Source: Pseudomonadota bacterium (GTDB lineage: Bacteria > Pseudomonadota > Gammaproteobacteria > Acidiferrobacterales > Acidiferrobacteraceae). From it: a DNA stretch of 17,197 nt. The stretch is taken from positions 1 through 17,197 of the forward strand of contig JAJYPQ010000038.1 in the NCBI GenBank assembly GCA_021795255.1. Reading direction: 5' to 3'. A program made the translations under genes and the position numbers. Under the pieces are notes generated by a model that had not been told where the DNA came from, did not search any database, and saw only the letters and a program-made list of their open reading frames with translations. This document shows, one piece after another, positions 1-7,273 of the stretch. The first letter of the stretch is position 1. Every line of letters starts with the position of its first letter.

Positions 1-2
1 AT

Positions 3-2468
3 GACTATATATCAGCGGTCGGGCGCACGCGCAGTGCCACGATAGGGGAGGTCATAACCGCGACCACGAGCCTATCGACGGTCCGTGGATTCAGGGATCT
101 CGTCGTGGCTCACAACGGCCCGACCCTGGTGCGGTTGAAGGATGTCGCGCGCGTCGTTCTCGGGGCCGAGGACTACACGTCGCAGGCGTTTTTCGATGGC
201 AAGACCGCCGCCTATATCGGCATCCAGCCCACGCCGTCGGCCAATTCCTTGACCGTCGCCCGCGGCGTGCACCGCGAGCTTACGCGCTTGAAGGCGCAGT
301 TTCCGCCGACCTTGCACGCCCAGATCCCGTATGACGCGAGCACTTATATAACCGCGTCCCTGCACGAGATCGCCACCACGATCGCCATCACGCTGGTGGT
401 GGTGATCTTCGTCATTTTACTGTTTCTGGGCTCGCTGCGCGCGGCCCTGATCCCGGCCATCGCGATCCCTTTATCCATCATAGGCGGCGGCCTGCTCATG
501 TGGATGATGCATTTCACCATCAATCTGCTGACATTGCTTGCCATCGTGCTCGCCATTGGGCTTGTCGTAGACGACGCCATCGTCGTGATCGAGAACATTC
601 ACCGTCACATCGAGGAGGGCCAAAGCCCGCTTGATGCGGCGCTCCTCTCGGGGCGTGAGCTCCTGTCGCCCATTGTCGTCATGTCGACCACGCTGGTCGC
701 GGTGTTCGCTCCCATAGGGTTCATGGGCGGGCTCACCGGTAGCCTTTTCTCCGAGTTCGCCTTTACCCTGGTGGCGGCGGTGATGGTGTCCATGCTCGTC
801 GCCCTGACGCTTTCGCCGATGCTGAGCGCGCGGGTTCTCAAACAGAACCCTCCGCATGGTTGGGCGCGATGGATCGATGAACGCTTCGAGGCGTTGCGCG
901 CACGCTACAATCGGCTTTTGCACACAAGCCTTGACTTCCTGCCGGCCACTTGGCTCTTTGCTGCGGTCATGCTGGTGAGCGTGTATTTCCTGTTCGCCTC
1001 GACCAAGCAGGAGCTCGCCCCTCAGGAGGACCAGGGAGTGTTGTTCGTGGCCGGCGTCGCGCCCCCGACCGCCACGCCTCGTTATCTGCGCACATACGGG
1101 CTGCAGATCATCCATGACTTTGAGCAGTTCAAAGTCTACGACAAGAGCTTCATGATCACCGGCTTCTCGCCCACCGGGGCCGGAAGCAACCAGATGATGG
1201 CCGGCATGCACCTTGTGTCATGGAGCAAGCGGTCGATCAGCACGATGAAGCTCCAGCCCATCATGCAAAAGAAGGTCTCGCACATAGCGGGTCTGCAGCT
1301 CGCGGTGTTCCAAAAGCCGCCGCTTCCCGGATCGGCCGGTGGTCCGCCCGTGCAGTTCGTCATCCAGGGCGCCGCCGGCTACCGCAAGATCGATGCCGTC
1401 GCCGACCGGCTGATCGGCATTGCGCAGCGTAGCGGGCTATTCGCCTATGTCGCCAAGGATTTGCGCTACGATGACCCGCAGATCGTCTTGCATATCCACC
1501 GCAGCATGGCCGCCGCCCTGGGCCTTAACATGCAGACCATAGCCGCCAACCTGCAGCCCCTTTTGAGCGGCAACTACATCAACCGTTTCGATCTGAAGGG
1601 CCGCAGTTATGAGGTGATACCACAGGTCTCCGATCGATTCCGCGCCAATGCCGGACTTCTCAAAAGCTTTTATCTTCAGGCGGCGGGGCACATGGTTCCA
1701 TTATCGACCGTGGTGTCGCTCAAGACCAAGGTCGAGCCTCAGTATCTCCCGCAATTCGACCAGCTCAATTCGGCCACCATCCAGGCGGTGCCGATGCCGG
1801 GCGTGACCATGGGGCAGGCCTTGTCCTATCTGCGTGTCCAGGCGCATAGGATCTTCCCTCAAGGGTTTGCGATCAATTATGCAAGCGAGTCGCGGCAGTT
1901 CATGCACGCGCGCAGCGGGCTTATCCTGACCTTTTTCCTGGCGATCCTGCTCATTTACCTGTTGCTCGCCGCGCAGTTCGAGAGTTTCCGTGACCCGCTC
2001 ATCGTCATGGTGACGGTTCCCATGTCGATCAGCGGGGCCTTGATCTTTTTGAGTCTTGGCCTTGGCACGATCAATATTTACACCGAAGTGGGCCTCATCA
2101 CCCTGATCGGGCTCATCACAAAGCAAGGCATCCTGATCGTGCAGTTCGCCAACGAGGCGCAGCGTCACGAGGGCTTAAGCAAGCGCGAGGCGGTCGAGAA
2201 GGCTTCATCAATCCGCCTACGGCCCATCCTCATGACCACCGCAGCCATGGTCGTCGGCGTCATCCCGTTGCTGCTCGCAAGCGGTCCGGGGGCGGCCGCG
2301 CGCTTTGCGCTCGGTCTTGTCATCTTTACCGGGCTTAGTCTCGGATCGCTGTTCTCGTTGTTCGTGGTGCCGGCGATGTACATGCTGCTTGGCAAGGATC
2401 ACAGCCGTGACGACGTAAAGCCTGGTGGGCCGGGCGGAGACGGGCGGGGTGTCGCACCGCGGCTTTAA
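3..2468 (+). CDS. RND (HAE1-type) multidrug efflux permease, 5' partial
   Basis: Inner-membrane proton-driven drug exporter of the AcrB/MexF type, which works in a tripartite pump with a periplasmic adaptor and a TolC-like channel. The reading frame is open from base 3, and GTG 105 is only an internal codon. The upstream residues (ISAVGRTRSATIGEV, then FRDLVVAHNG-VRLKDVARV-LGAEDY) match the AcrB porter-domain region near residues 225-280. About 820 residues are visible of the ~1,030 usual, so roughly the first 220 lie outside the window. The TM4 proton-relay pair is present in GLVVDDAIVVIEN (Asp-Asp about 190 visible residues in), and the TM10 lysine in LITKQGILIVQF. The last TM helices (GVIPLLLASGPGAAARFALG; SLFVVPAMYMLL) are intact. 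The adaptor gene would be expected upstream. The substrate cannot be inferred from the sequence. Confidence 0.95.
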   Translation, partial: DYISAVGRTRSATIGEVITATTSLSTVRGFRDLVVAHNGPTLVRLKDVARVVLGAEDYTSQAFFDGKTAAYIGIQPTPSANSLTVARGVHRELTRLKAQFPPTLHAQIPYDASTYITASLHEIATTIAITLVVVIFVILLFLGSLRAALIPAIAIPLSIIGGGLLMWMMHFTINLLTLLAIVLAIGLVVDDAIVVIENIHRHIEEGQSPLDAALLSGRELLSPIVVMSTTLVAVFAPIGFMGGLTGSLFSEFAFTLVAAVMVSMLVALTLSPMLSARVLKQNPPHGWARWIDERFEALRARYNRLLHTSLDFLPATWLFAAVMLVSVYFLFASTKQELAPQEDQGVLFVAGVAPPTATPRYLRTYGLQIIHDFEQFKVYDKSFMITGFSPTGAGSNQMMAGMHLVSWSKRSISTMKLQPIMQKKVSHIAGLQLAVFQKPPLPGSAGGPPVQFVIQGAAGYRKIDAVADRLIGIAQRSGLFAYVAKDLRYDDPQIVLHIHRSMAAALGLNMQTIAANLQPLLSGNYINRFDLKGRSYEVIPQVSDRFRANAGLLKSFYLQAAGHMVPLSTVVSLKTKVEPQYLPQFDQLNSATIQAVPMPGVTMGQALSYLRVQAHRIFPQGFAINYASESRQFMHARSGLILTFFLAILLIYLLLAAQFESFRDPLIVMVTVPMSISGALIFLSLGLGTINIYTEVGLITLIGLITKQGILIVQFANEAQRHEGLSKREAVEKASSIRLRPILMTTAAMVVGVIPLLLASGPGAAARFALGLVIFTGLSLGSLFSLFVVPAMYMLLGKDHSRDDVKPGGPGGDGRGVAPRL

Positions 2469-2831
2469 GGCCCGCTGGCAGGGCGTTGAGGGACTTTGGG
2501 GAGACCTTCACTACCGCGTGCCTGCCGCAAAAAATCGGCGGGTCTTCCCCGCGGCCGAGCTATAGTCTCATCGCAAGCGCGACAATCCCCCGGGTATGGG
2601 GTGAGTCCGTTTCAGGTCGCGCGCCTTTCGGACACACTTTTCGAACGCGGTCCGAGTCGGAGCGCTTTTGGCGTCGGCGGGAAGGTGTTTTGCACGGTTT
2701 GGCGCATGCGTCGGGAATGACATACATTTCAGATCATGGGCGCGAATGAGGCGTTGACGGAGCCGAAGCGAACCCCAAGCCCCGAGCGCGTCTGTACGCA
2801 TCGGGGCCCCGCATGGCCGCTGGTGGTCGAT
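2469..2831. other. Gene-poor spacer between efflux permease and PG-binding gene
   Basis: About 360 bp without a convincing gene. The short open frames here (2486-2749 plus strand, 2568-2801 minus strand) have no recognisable domain and no good ribosome binding site, and they overlap on opposite strands. The stretch holds several short GC-rich inverted repeats, such as TCGGAC...GTCCGA near 2625-2655, and the hairpin listed at 2780-2806. I see no tRNA or mobile-element signature. Confidence 0.5.
2780..2806 (-). terminator. Hairpin downstream of the PG-binding gene, possible terminator
   Basis: An outer stem CCCCGA/TCGGGG encloses an inner stem GCGT/ACGC with a CTGT loop, separated by a small internal loop. 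It lies 26 bp beyond the stop of the minus-strand gene ending at 2832, which is a sensible terminator position. No T-run follows on either strand, so intrinsic termination is doubtful. It could act bidirectionally between the convergent efflux permease and PG-binding genes. Confidence 0.35.
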
Positions 2832-3230
2832 CTATAGCCCCAGATCCTTCTCGGTCGCTTTGTCCGGGTGCCCCGTCGGCTTGAGACCGTGGGCCTTCTG
2901 GAATTTTTCCAGGGCGGCCCGCGTTTCCGGGCCCATTTTTCCGTCGACCGCGAGATGGGCGTGTTCCTTACGGTTCAGCGCCGATTGTAGGGATTTGATC
3001 CGTGGGCTTGACCCCGGTTTGTGGGCGCTGCCAGTCATGGCGCCGGCGCCTGTGGTGCGTGGCGCGCCCGTGCCCGGCTGCCCCATCATGGAATGGCCGC
3101 TCGCCGCCCCGGTCTGTGATGATGACGGAGTCCCGCCGGCTTGCCCGAAGGCGGCGGCTGGCAACGCGGCGGCCAACACCACGCCAAGAAGCGTGCGGTG
3201 AGTAAACCCACGAAAACGCAATCGAGACAT
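2832..3230 (-). CDS. Small exported protein with C-terminal peptidoglycan-binding domain
   Basis: A 132-residue protein. A signal peptide covers about residues 1-30 (TLLGVVLAAALPAAAFGQ). A Ser/Gly/Thr-rich linker (about 31-75) follows, then a PG_binding_1-type domain at about 76-132 with the typical pattern SLQSALN, VDGKMGPETRAALEKFQKAHGL and TGHPDKAT. The family folds as a three-helix bundle that contacts cell-wall peptidoglycan, so a periplasmic cell-wall-associated role is expected. No catalytic domain is attached. The frame is open further upstream to 3353, but ATG 3230 is chosen because AGGAGAA (3236-3242) lies 5 nt before it and the signal peptide starts there. It is divergent from marR, about 220 bp away. 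Confidence 0.85.
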   Translation of the reverse strand: MSRLRFRGFTHRTLLGVVLAAALPAAAFGQAGGTPSSSQTGAASGHSMMGQPGTGAPRTTGAGAMTGSAHKPGSSPRIKSLQSALNRKEHAHLAVDGKMGPETRAALEKFQKAHGLKPTGHPDKATEKDLGL

Positions 3231-3235
3231 AAGCC

Positions 3236-3242
3236 TTCTCCT
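3236..3242 (-). promoter_or_regulatory. Ribosome binding site that fixes the PG-binding gene start
   Basis: On the minus strand the sequence reads AGGAGAA, then 5 nt, then ATG at 3230. This strong Shine-Dalgarno match excludes the longer open frame that reaches 3353. Confidence 0.75.
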
Positions 3243-3411
3243 ATGAGGCCCCCACGAAAAGTTGTCCTTTAAGGCGACCGGTGGACTGCTTTGTGGGGGA
3301 GGTCGCAGGCCGCGGGTCGCCGATCCAAGATACGAGAACTGCGGCCTCCTCATATCCTCCTAAAGTCTCGCCCTTTGCGGTGCCTGACGCGGCCCATGTT
3401 TTGTGCGATAC

Positions 3412-3444
3412 TTTACAAACAGACTGTCCATATCAAAACTATAG
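3412..3444 (+). promoter_or_regulatory. marR promoter region with candidate MarR operator (site A)
   Basis: A -35-like TTTACA lies at 3412-3417, and AACTAT at 3437-3442 is a possible -10 (spacing 19, so weak). The 24 bp at 3421-3444, containing GTCCATAT and AAACTATA, recur in reverse orientation at 3988-4011 with 18 of 24 positions identical. MarR proteins usually repress their own promoter, and this site lies between the putative -35 and the marR start. The repeat is directly visible. The operator role is inferred. Confidence 0.5.
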
Positions 3445-3454
3445 AGGGTCCGGC

Positions 3455-3949
3455 ATGTCACAAAAAGATGGGCAAGAGGCGTCCGCATCGGTGGCGTTCG
3501 TGGGCGCGGCCGAGGTTGCGGCCCGCGAGCCTTTCCTGGGTGTCTTGCGCGAACTCGCGGAGGCCTACCATGCCTTTTCCGGTTATTCGGCCGCTCATGT
3601 CCGCGAGCTGGGGCTCACCCCGGCGCAGTTCGACGTCATTGCCACCCTCGGCCATACCGATGGCCTTGCGTTGAGCGAGGTGGCCCGCAAGACCTTGATT
3701 ACCAAGGGTACCTTAACCGGCATCATCGATCGCTTGGCGGCCAAGGGTCTGGTGTTCCGCCAGGTACCGCCCGGTGATCGCCGCAGCTTCCATGCGGTGC
3801 TGACGACGGAAGGCGAGGCCTTGTTTGCGCGGGTGTTCCCGATGCACATCCAACACCTAAAGCGCCTCTTTCTCGACATGAGCCCAAACGACCTCGATCG
3901 GGTGCGTGGGGAGCTGCGCCGTCTGCGGGACCGGTTCCGCAAACCCTGA
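3455..3949 (+). CDS. MarR-family transcriptional regulator
   Basis: A 164-residue winged helix-turn-helix regulator, usual length for MarR. N-terminal helices (about 28-50) are followed by LTPAQFDVIATLG, the recognition region LSEVARKTLITKGTLTGIIDRLAAKGLV, and the wing PPGDRRSFHAVLT, which carries the conserved D-R-R/S motif. C-terminal helices (HIQHLKRLFLDMSPNDLDRVRGELRRLRDRF) should dimerise. The frame is open upstream to 3281, but ATG 3455 is preferred because GAGGG lies 7-11 nt before it and the domain starts there. MarR proteins commonly repress efflux or stress genes and are released by a ligand or oxidation. No cysteine sensor stands out. The shared operator-like sequence points to its own gene and the yceI pair as targets. 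Confidence 0.9.
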   Translation: MSQKDGQEASASVAFVGAAEVAAREPFLGVLRELAEAYHAFSGYSAAHVRELGLTPAQFDVIATLGHTDGLALSEVARKTLITKGTLTGIIDRLAAKGLVFRQVPPGDRRSFHAVLTTEGEALFARVFPMHIQHLKRLFLDMSPNDLDRVRGELRRLRDRFRKP

Positions 3950-3967
3950 GCGGCGATGGTTTGCCTA

Positions 3968-3996
3968 TTGACAATGGGCGCACGCCGATATAGTTT
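3968..3996 (+). promoter_or_regulatory. Promoter of the yceI-membrane protein pair
   Basis: A perfect -35 TTGACA (3968-3973) is followed by TATAGT at 3989-3994 (spacing 15) or TAGTTT at 3991-3996 (spacing 17) as the -10. It lies about 115 bp before the yceI start and overlaps the left part of operator-like site B. Confidence 0.5.
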
Positions 3997-4011
3997 GTAT
4001 CTGGACTATCT
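3988..4011 (+). promoter_or_regulatory. Candidate MarR operator (site B) over the yceI promoter
   Basis: Inverted copy of the marR-upstream sequence 3421-3444 (18/24 identical). It contains the dyad ATAGT-N10-ACTAT (3990-4009). It covers the probable -10, so a bound repressor would block transcription. Functional assignment is inference. Confidence 0.5.
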
Positions 4012-4109
4012 GTATAAGAACGTATACCGCTCATGGTGATACCCGCCGGATGGCCAGGATTGAAACCAAGGCTCGGCGGATTTGAACCCTAACCTAAAGG
4101 AGAACGACC

Positions 4110-4754
4110 ATGTCCTCATCACGCGTATCCACTATGTGCCGCGCGGCCCTCGTCTCGGGGCTTCTCTCCGGCATGCTCGTACCGCTTGCGCATGCCGCGC
4201 GTTATCACCGCCTGACCGGCAGCGCCAATGGGACCTACCGCATAGACCCGAACCATTCGCTGGCGTGGTTTACCATAGGTCACGCCGGTGTCGCGGTGGT
4301 CGTGGGGCGCTTCGACAAGATGTCCGGCACCTACACCTTCAATAGCGCGGCACCGGCACGCGACAAGGTGGCGATCCGCATCGCGGCCGCCAGCATCGAC
4401 ACCAATTTCGCGATGCGTGACCATGATCTGCGCGGCCCGGATTTCTTCAATGTCCGGGAATTTCCGGTGATCACCTTTCGCAGCACGCGCTTTCAGCCCA
4501 AGGGGGCGGGGGCGGGCCTTCTCTACGGGCGCCTCACGCTCCACGGCGTGACCCGCCCGGTCGTGTTTCACGTCCGCGAGATCGGTGCCGGACCGGTCGC
4601 GGCGCTTCCCAAACCCTGGGGCGGCTATCTCTCCGGTTATGAAGCCACGACGACTATCCGTCGTAGCGCGTTTGGCATGGCGGCCTACGCCGGGATGATC
4701 GCCAATCGTGTCCACCTGCACGTGAACATAGAAGGCGTGCGCACGGCGCGATAG
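4110..4754 (+). CDS. Exported YceI-family protein
   Basis: A 214-residue protein with a signal peptide of about 29 residues (ALVSGLLSGMLVPLAHA). The YceI beta-barrel domain covers nearly all the rest. Hallmarks are YRIDPNHSLAWFTIGHAG, GRFDKMSGTYTF, ASIDTNFAMRDHDLRGPDFFNV-FPVITFRS, GRLTLHGVTRPVVF and a final FGMAAY...V-I-IE. YceI proteins are lipocalin-like and bind isoprenoid or other amphiphilic molecules in the periplasm. They are linked to acid, osmotic or solvent stress, and the ligand here is unknown. The start has AAAGGAG 8 nt upstream. It follows marR and a MarR-like operator and probably shares a transcript with the membrane-protein gene 43 bp downstream. Confidence 0.92.
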   Translation: MSSSRVSTMCRAALVSGLLSGMLVPLAHAARYHRLTGSANGTYRIDPNHSLAWFTIGHAGVAVVVGRFDKMSGTYTFNSAAPARDKVAIRIAAASIDTNFAMRDHDLRGPDFFNVREFPVITFRSTRFQPKGAGAGLLYGRLTLHGVTRPVVFHVREIGAGPVAALPKPWGGYLSGYEATTTIRRSAFGMAAYAGMIANRVHLHVNIEGVRTAR

Positions 4755-4766
4755 GAAATCCATAGC

Positions 4767-4783
4767 GCGCCGTTATCCGGCGC
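4767..4783 (+). other. Hairpin between yceI and the membrane-protein gene
   Basis: GCGCCG-TTATC-CGGCGC forms a perfect 6-bp stem with a 5-nt loop in the 43-bp gap. There is no following T-run, so it is more likely an mRNA-stability or partial-attenuation element than a terminator. It ends 7 nt before the purine-rich ribosome binding site of the next gene. Confidence 0.3.
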
Positions 4784-4797
4784 ACCGGGGGGACATT

Positions 4798-5676
4798 ATG
4801 TGGGCGTTGCTCCATTCATCGTTCGTTCAATCCCAGCTGATACATGTTGTTCTGGTGCCGGCGGCGGTGGCGGGGCTCGTCGCCATGTCCTCCCGGTTTT
4901 TGGCCGCCGGCACCCCCCGCCTGGCACGCGGTCTTGCCGGGCTTGCGGTCCCGGCGGCCTTTCTTGCCGGCTATTTCGAGGCCTACCGCGACTTCACCTT
5001 TCCGCCGACGACGGTCTTGTCGTGGGTGCCGTGGTTTGTGCTGTTGCTGGCGATGGCCGCGTCCCTGCGGGGTTGGACGGACGGGGCGATCCTGAGGCCG
5101 GCGCTGTCTATTCTGGCGGCGGCCTGTGGGGCCGCAGTCCTGCTCTGGCCCATCCTCGGGCGCGAGACTTTCGATATGGCCTTGCCGGTGTGGGCGGTGG
5201 TCGCGGCGGTGTGGTCTACCCTGTGGGTCGTCTCGGGGTTGCGCGGTGTCGGTCGCCCTTCATTCCTTGCCGTCTCGTTCATCACATCGGGAGGTTTGGC
5301 GGTCGTAGCGCCGCTTTCCGGAAGTATTCTGCTTGGCGAACTCGCGGCTACGCTCGCCGTAGCCTTAGGGGCAAGCCTGATTCTGGCCGGCCCCGCTGCG
5401 TGCTCGCTTGTATCTGACGCCGGGCGTGCCACCACCGCCTTCATTCTCGGCGCCCTCTTGCTGGATCTACGCTTTTATGCGGGCGCGGGGGAGGCGACCA
5501 TCGGGGCATTCATGGCGTCGGTCGCCGTGGGGCTTATCGCGGCCGTGGCGATCGGCCGCTTCCGTCGCGAAGGATCCTGGGCGGTGCTTGGGTCGGCCGT
5601 CTGCGCGTTGATCCCGGTGGTGATCGCGGTCGATTTTGCCTTCAGGGCCTCGCGCATGGGCGGCGGCGCGTACTAA
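4798..5676 (+). CDS. Polytopic inner-membrane protein of unknown function
   Basis: A 292-residue, strongly hydrophobic protein with about nine or ten predicted membrane helices, for example IHVVLVPAAVAGLVAMSS, ALSILAAACGAAVLLWPIL, VWAVVAAVWSTLWVVSGL, ELAATLAVALGASLILAG, VAVGLIAAVAIGRF and CALIPVVIAVDFAF. Short Arg-rich loops suit an inner-membrane protein. I recognise no transport, enzyme or redox motif, and there is no His pair pattern typical of cytochrome b561. The start ATG has GGGGGGA 5 nt upstream. Its position just behind yceI suggests an operon, and yceI genes are often next to membrane proteins. Whether it works with the YceI protein is unknown. Confidence 0.8.
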   Translation: MWALLHSSFVQSQLIHVVLVPAAVAGLVAMSSRFLAAGTPRLARGLAGLAVPAAFLAGYFEAYRDFTFPPTTVLSWVPWFVLLLAMAASLRGWTDGAILRPALSILAAACGAAVLLWPILGRETFDMALPVWAVVAAVWSTLWVVSGLRGVGRPSFLAVSFITSGGLAVVAPLSGSILLGELAATLAVALGASLILAGPAACSLVSDAGRATTAFILGALLLDLRFYAGAGEATIGAFMASVAVGLIAAVAIGRFRREGSWAVLGSAVCALIPVVIAVDFAFRASRMGGGAY

Positions 5677-5715
5677 GCGTTGGCGCCGCTTGCGCGCCAC
5701 GAAGGCCCCCCGTCG

Positions 5716-5848
5716 TGTCTCATTCCCGGTGAAAACGGCCTCTTATCTAAATCAACTACTTAGAGAAGCCCATCTCACTAGTCATGAAACTGTGTCTCAC
5801 TAACGATAAAATTTTCGTGTATTTGTCTCACTTAACGTGAAATTTTCG
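5716..5848 (+). repeat. Four imperfect direct repeats, IS21-like terminus remnant
   Basis: Copies start at 5716 (TGTCTCATTCCCGGTGAAAA), 5771 (CATCTCACTAGTCATGAAAC), 5793 (TGTCTCACTAACGATAAAA, then TTTTCG) and 5824 (TGTCTCACTTAACGTGAAAT, then TTTCG). All have the same orientation and the last two are closest. IS21-family elements have TG...CA termini with several internal repeats of this size that bind the transposase. No istA/istB frame is visible beside them, and no inverted partner end was found in the window. They are therefore read as a single surviving end. Assignment to IS21 is inference. Confidence 0.5.
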
Positions 5849-5940
5849 CATTTTGGCAAAAACAGCGGATTAGGGGGCCCAGATTGAGCGTCACCTTTAG
5901 GGACGCCGCAGTTTCATCGGCCTCCTCAAAAGCACTCTTC

Positions 5941-5972
5941 AGGACCCGCGATCGAAGGGGGTCCTCTTTTTT
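5941..5972 (+). terminator. Intrinsic terminator-like hairpin with T-run
   Basis: AGGACCC (5941-5947) pairs with GGGTCCT (5959-5965) across an 11-nt loop, followed by C and six T (5967-5972). This is a good rho-independent shape on the plus strand. It lies 265 bp after the membrane-protein stop, so it may end that operon's read-through or be left from a vanished gene. Confidence 0.5.
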
Positions 5973-6370
5973 GCCTTGTTTGACGAAATAGCGAATGTTC
6001 TCTTTGGTAGAGAACGGGGTGCGGGGATCATTCTGCGTACCGCCATGTATTGCTGCTTTTTCCACGCCCAGCTAGCGCGCCGTGTCCAAGACACAGAGAA
6101 GACGATCCGATCCTAGAGGATTGGAGAGATTTGTCAAGAGCGGACTGCGATCGCGAGACCGCCTCGGATGGCACATTCAGGGGAGGCCTCATGGGGCGAG
6201 GCCCAGCTGTCGGACGCCGCGTGCCCTCGAAGGCCCCGCTCAGAAAACATCGTGGTTCAAGAGTTGGCAGGCAACGCCGCCGCTTGGCAATTGCAGCACC
6301 CTTAAGCTCACCTGGGTCTTTTCCTGAGAGATGCCGGACGCGGACTTTTTGGTCTATTGATATTTTGGCA

Positions 6371-6376
6371 TATGAT
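6371..6376 (+). promoter_or_regulatory. Possible -10 box for the beta-barrel gene
   Basis: TATGAT (5/6 to consensus) lies 27 bp before the start codon. The -35 candidate TTGGTC (6349-6354, spacing 16) is weak. The surrounding sequence is AT-rich. Confidence 0.3.
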
Positions 6377-6402
6377 GCGGTTCGATAAAAAAAGGGGGGT
6401 GG

Positions 6403-7248
6403 ATGGCCACTATCAGCAGAAAAGTCGCGATCACCCTGGTAGCGGGCGTGCTCGGGGGTGTGGTGCGCGCGCACGCCGCGATCTTTGTCCCGGTGTCCCG
6501 ACCGATTCAGCGCGCCGGCAGCGGCTGGCAAATCTCGTACCGGCAGGTCTTTGAGCAGTATACCGAATATGCAGGCCAAGGATCGTCCTTGCCGGGGGGT
6601 TCGATCGCCGATTCCGAGCGCGGGGACCTGCGGGGCGGCGCGCTGGGATATCGATATCAGGGCGGCGTCCTCGGATACGGGGCCGTGGTGGCGGATACGG
6701 AAGGCCAGACCACTTACGAGGGTTTTACGCAAAACGTGCAGACGGCGACCGATACGCCGCTCACTGCGGAGACGGGCAACCACCGATTCGAGGCGAGGTT
6801 GTGGCTGGATTCCGCCTTTGCGCTCCCTGCGCTTCCCAATCTCGCGTTTGTGCCCGGCATCGTCGCGGGCGATGAACACTGGGACCGCCACACAAGTGAT
6901 GGCGATCATGAAACCTACAACACGGCCTTTGCGGCCGGCCGGCTGGCTCTCGAGCATGCCATGGGGCCCGTTGTACTCCTGGTGTCGGCTTCGGCGGGAC
7001 GTACTCTGCGGCCCCAGGTGACGGCCACTTTTGCGCCGGATCACACGTTTGCCTTGAGGGCGGCGAGCTGGATCGCCTACCGGGTCCGTCTCACCTACAA
7101 CGTCGATCGCGACATGAGCTTTTATGTGAGCTATGTCCTCAACCGTTACCACTGGGGCCAGTCGGCGATAGACAATGGTCTCTACGAGCCCGCCAGCCAC
7201 ACGACTCTGGGGCAGGCCTCCGCAGGTGTCTTGATCCGTGGCTGGTAG
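6403..7248 (+). CDS. Probable outer-membrane beta-barrel protein, function unknown
   Basis: A 281-residue protein with a signal peptide of about 25 residues (KVAITLVAGVLGGVVRAHA). The mature part alternates polar and hydrophobic residues with Gly and aromatic residues, as in transmembrane beta strands: GWQISYRQVFEQYTEY, GALGYRYQGGVLGYGAVVAD, HRFEARLWLDSAFAL, VRLTYNVDRDMSFYVSYVLN and SAGVLIRGW. It ends in an aromatic residue (Trp), as many outer-membrane proteins do for BAM recognition. Cys is absent from the mature chain. The ribosome binding site is GGGGGG 3-8 nt before ATG. No named family is recognised. It is a single gene, converging on the glycosyltransferase gene with only 25 bp between stops and no visible terminator there. 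Confidence 0.8.
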   Translation: MATISRKVAITLVAGVLGGVVRAHAAIFVPVSRPIQRAGSGWQISYRQVFEQYTEYAGQGSSLPGGSIADSERGDLRGGALGYRYQGGVLGYGAVVADTEGQTTYEGFTQNVQTATDTPLTAETGNHRFEARLWLDSAFALPALPNLAFVPGIVAGDEHWDRHTSDGDHETYNTAFAAGRLALEHAMGPVVLLVSASAGRTLRPQVTATFAPDHTFALRAASWIAYRVRLTYNVDRDMSFYVSYVLNRYHWGQSAIDNGLYEPASHTTLGQASAGVLIRGW

Positions 7249-7273
7249 GTGAAACGCACGCCGAGTGGTGGAA

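Larger units (their letters stand above)
5677..6402. other. Gene-poor region with IS-like repeats and terminator-like hairpin
   Basis: About 725 bp without a supported gene. From left to right it holds four TGTCTCA-type repeats (5716-5848), a hairpin with a T-run (5941-5972) and a GC-rich stretch ending in a probable promoter for the beta-barrel gene. A 77-codon minus-strand frame (5832-6065) and plus-strand frames (6050-6388, 6082-6327) show no domain I know, and the hairpin lies inside the first. The region is visibly more AT-rich around 5740-5860 than its flanks, fitting a decayed insertion. Confidence 0.55.

Noticed and set aside
105..107. GTG 105 as the true start of the efflux permease
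   Set aside because: The frame stays open to the window edge, and the residues before it match the family. A protein starting here would lack the first porter subdomains and TM1.
5716..5848. The TGTCTCA repeats as a CRISPR array
   Set aside because: The copies are imperfect, unevenly spaced (starts 55, 22 and 31 bp apart) and lack uniform spacers and cas genes.
6325..6345. CCTGAGAGATGCC as a TPP or glycine riboswitch core
   Set aside because: The other conserved segments (for TPP the ACCTGATCTGG-type box, for glycine the paired loops) are absent and no aptamer fold could be drawn.
6028..7200. 390-codon minus-strand open frame
   Set aside because: It lies antisense to the beta-barrel gene, which has a signal peptide, a ribosome binding site and strand patterning. 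The antisense product is Arg/Pro/Gly-rich with no domain, as expected for a shadow frame in GC-rich DNA.
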